From Brotaphodocola faecis (GTDB lineage Bacteria > Bacillota > Clostridia > Lachnospirales > Lachnospiraceae), in NCBI RefSeq assembly GCF_040096075.1, contig NZ_JBBMFJ010000019.1, positions 1-64,000 of the forward strand: a stretch of 64,000 nt of DNA. Reading direction: 5' to 3'. Position 1 is the stretch's first letter. Every line of letters begins with the position of its first letter. Both the position numbers and the translations under genes were made by a program. Below, piece after piece: positions 62,255 through 64,000 of this stretch. The notes below the pieces were generated by a model, which was not told where the DNA came from, did not search any database, and saw only the letters and a list, made by a program, of their open reading frames with translations.

Positions 62255-63237
62255 AGAAATTTTTTATCAAGGACCTGGCCAGCATGGTCGAAAAGGAGAT
62301 TGCAACGGAGTTTTTACTTCGGAATGTCAAATTGTCTATTGCAGATGGCCGGCGCTGGCAGGACCTTACACTTAGTGATAAGAGTGGTATTGTATACGGA
62401 AAATGCTGGTCCGAACATATTTCGGATAAAACTGATAACTATGTTGGAAAAATTGTCCGTGTTATCGGAAAAGTTGAGCTTTTCCGGGAGCAGTGTACGC
62501 TTCGGATTGTCCGAATCACTCCGGCTGAAACATACGATCCGGCAGATTTTCGTGTTACTTTGTCCAGCTACGATGTAGAACAAAGTATCACCCTCTTAAA
62601 AAAACTCCTCGATGAAATTGAGGATCCCAGATTGTATAGTCTATGCTGCGCCGTATTCGGTATAGGAACTGCCAGATACGAACGTTTTCTGGAATCCCCA
62701 TTGACCGAAGAGGCCACACATCCATACTTTGGCGGTTTTTTAAAGCATACCATCAATGTTGCAAGCCTGGCTGATATGGCGCTTACGATCTGCGAAGGCA
62801 GCCCAAATGAAGTGATCCGGCCGGATCCATCACTGGTCATTGCCGGTGCGCTTCTTCACGCAAGCGGCGTGCTTTCCCAGCTCACACTCGGCGCTGCGGA
62901 AGGCATCCTCACAGAACGGGCCCGCCTTTTGGCTTCTTCCACGGATGCGGTTTTAATGGCCGTCTGTACAAACAGCCGGTTAGAACAGGAGAAACGGGTT
63001 ACGGATATGTCCGCACTTTTGCATATCCTGGAAGCTGCCAATGGAATGACACCACCTAAAACCAAGGAAGCAGTTATTGTCACCAACGCAGCACGGATGA
63101 GCAAAGAGCTGAATTCTATCGATCAGATCTTTTTCGAGTCTGACCGTATGCATCCGGCCGATAAGACCAGGAAAGCTTTCTGCGACTATCTGGGCTATGA
63201 CGTCTTTCGAGGAGGAGAGGAATGTTTGAAAAACTGA
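62251..63237 (+). CDS. OB-fold plus degenerate HD-domain protein, YhaM-like
   Basis: 328 residues. An OB-type nucleic-acid-binding domain (near 1-90, LTLSDKSGIVYGKCWSEHI) is followed by an HD-type helical domain (near 140-310). This is the layout of YhaM 3'-5' exonucleases, where HD residues bind metal. Here the first His is in GGFLKHTINVASLA, but the expected HD pair reads LLHASGV, with Ala instead of Asp. The domain is probably inactive or modified. It is in an operon with the zincin and clamp loader-like genes. Confidence 0.72.
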   Translation: MKKFFIKDLASMVEKEIATEFLLRNVKLSIADGRRWQDLTLSDKSGIVYGKCWSEHISDKTDNYVGKIVRVIGKVELFREQCTLRIVRITPAETYDPADFRVTLSSYDVEQSITLLKKLLDEIEDPRLYSLCCAVFGIGTARYERFLESPLTEEATHPYFGGFLKHTINVASLADMALTICEGSPNEVIRPDPSLVIAGALLHASGVLSQLTLGAAEGILTERARLLASSTDAVLMAVCTNSRLEQEKRVTDMSALLHILEAANGMTPPKTKEAVIVTNAARMSKELNSIDQIFFESDRMHPADKTRKAFCDYLGYDVFRGGEECLKN

Positions 63238-64000
63238 TTTTAAATCCATATGTGAAAAATGCTCTGAAGCAATACATGGACAAAGGACAAAAAAATGCTC
63301 AGCATTTGATTTTGTCAGGCCTTCAGGGTACTGGAAAGCGGACTTGTGCAGATATCCTGGCACACTTTCTCCTGGACATCAGACTTGATAAGCCGCTCCA
63401 TTCCTGCGCAGATTTTTTCTGTCTGGACTGTGACCAGGCGAGCATCAAATTGTCTGATACAGAGGACTTGAAAGATTTTATTTCCTATTCCAGTACTGTG
63501 CGCCGCGTTGTTTTGATTGATAATGCGAATCAGATGACGTCAAACGTGGCCAACAGCCTGCTAAAAGAGTTGGAAGACGGGCAATGTGTATTCATTTTTA
63601 TAGCACACAAGCCTTTGATTCGCACGGTATGCAGCCGGTGCTTTGAAATCTGTTTTCTTCCAGTAAATGAAGATGATATGGCACAGTTTTTTATGGAACA
63701 GGGGGATTTTGTATCATTAGAGGTGGTTACAGCCTCTAATGGCTGTCCCGGACTATTCCGACAGCTAAATGCTGATGACGCTTTCATATCTATGACCGCC
63801 AGAATGATAAAAGCACTGAACCAACAAAAGCATGCGGATCTTCTGTCAACCTTCGGTCTCCTGAAAGAAAAAGACGAATATGCTTTGGAGGCATTTTCAC
63901 CGGCCGCCCGTCTGGCAATCGTGAGGCTTTTGGAAGCCATCTATGCAGATCAATACCTGCATAAACTTGTTGGAAACGTATTACTCCCGTATATGACGGA
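63222..64000 (+). CDS. Clamp loader delta-prime-like ATPase, 3' end cut
   Basis: Starts ATG at 63222 after GGAGGAGAGG, overlapping the previous gene by 16 bases, and stays open to the window end (259 codons). It begins MFEKLILNPYVKNALKQYMD, with Walker A GLQGTGKRT (near 33-41), VVLIDNANQMTSNVANSLLK as Walker B-like, LEDGQCVFIFIAHKP and CSRCFEICF, the pattern of DNA polymerase III delta-prime/tau proteins (HolB). There is no zinc module. It would load a sliding clamp, for which the protein at 25672-26961 is a possible partner. Confidence 0.78.
   Translation, partial: MFEKLILNPYVKNALKQYMDKGQKNAQHLILSGLQGTGKRTCADILAHFLLDIRLDKPLHSCADFFCLDCDQASIKLSDTEDLKDFISYSSTVRRVVLIDNANQMTSNVANSLLKELEDGQCVFIFIAHKPLIRTVCSRCFEICFLPVNEDDMAQFFMEQGDFVSLEVVTASNGCPGLFRQLNADDAFISMTARMIKALNQQKHADLLSTFGLLKEKDEYALEAFSPAARLAIVRLLEAIYADQYLHKLVGNVLLPYMT

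Noticed and set aside
1..64000. tRNA, rRNA, integrase attachment sites or prophage genes
   Set aside because: None was recognised on either strand by eye; no integrase or att-like tRNA end is visible in this window.

Overview
The window looks like part of a large conjugative plasmid, or a plasmid-like integrative element, from a low-to-moderate GC Firmicute. Gene style points to a gut Clostridia/Lachnospiraceae host: AGGAGG ribosome sites, DUF3990/DUF3791 genes, a Fst-like type I toxin locus, an IS200/IS605 element, and choline-binding-type wall repeats. No rRNA, tRNA, CRISPR array, relaxase or recognisable replication initiator was seen, so plasmid versus ICE and the host genus are inferences.

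Layout. (1) 1-2373, minus strand: an ECF sigma factor, a small membrane protein placed as its anti-sigma factor, a multi-pass membrane protein and a PrsW-type intramembrane protease. (2) 2468-8022: a DUF2500 protein and a GH2 beta-galactosidase between two AraC regulators. (3) 8047-11700: an IS200/IS605 element (TnpA + TnpB) whose right end carries a complete group II intron. (4) 11814-12871: a ParE/RelE-type toxin-antitoxin pair and an orphan RelB-like antitoxin. (5) 12968-31964, minus strand: one long transfer operon read from a strong promoter at 31936-31964. It starts with a methyltransferase and a helicase (split DarB-like), then a possible sliding-clamp-like protein, pilin-like and VirB3/VirB4/VirB6-like T4SS genes, a CpaE-like ATPase, and an unusual fusion of a degenerate TadZ-like ATPase with a SAF/CpaB-like periplasmic domain. 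(6) 33697-37519: a partition region with a MerR-like coiled-coil protein, an AT-rich GATAAT repeat tract, an 11-bp phased repeat array, ParM and a ParR-like protein. (7) 37887-43252: a wall-binding surface protein, the VirD4/TraG coupling protein and small genes. (8) 43423-45608: AhpC with a domain-permuted AhpF-like reductase. (9) 45915-52953: a TOPRIM primase-like protein, an HTH pair around a 28-bp perfect palindrome, an SDR gene remnant, a secreted protein whose start codon reads ACG, a phosphoesterase, and a KfrA-like coiled-coil protein with GTTTACGTTTAC operators. (10) 53067-55711: membrane/lipoprotein genes and a type I toxin-antitoxin locus. (11) 55939-64000: a nuclease-like/UvrD helicase fusion, a DUF3791-DUF3990-DUF3791 ART-like cassette, a zincin, an OB+HD protein and a clamp-loader delta-prime-like ATPase, cut by the window end.

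How it fits together. Regions 5 and 7 supply conjugation, region 6 partition, and regions 5, 9 and 11 a partial private replication/repair set (clamp-like, clamp loader-like, primase-like, helicase). The MTase/helicase pair is a candidate anti-restriction unit, and several toxin-antitoxin loci favour retention. A recurring layout stands out: strong promoter, short leader, intrinsic terminator, then the ribosome site. It precedes the methyltransferase, the surface protein, the 85-aa gene, the primase-like gene, the UvrD fusion and probably the zincin, and suggests control by attenuation or antitermination.

Base-level positions were read by eye and may be off by one or two.
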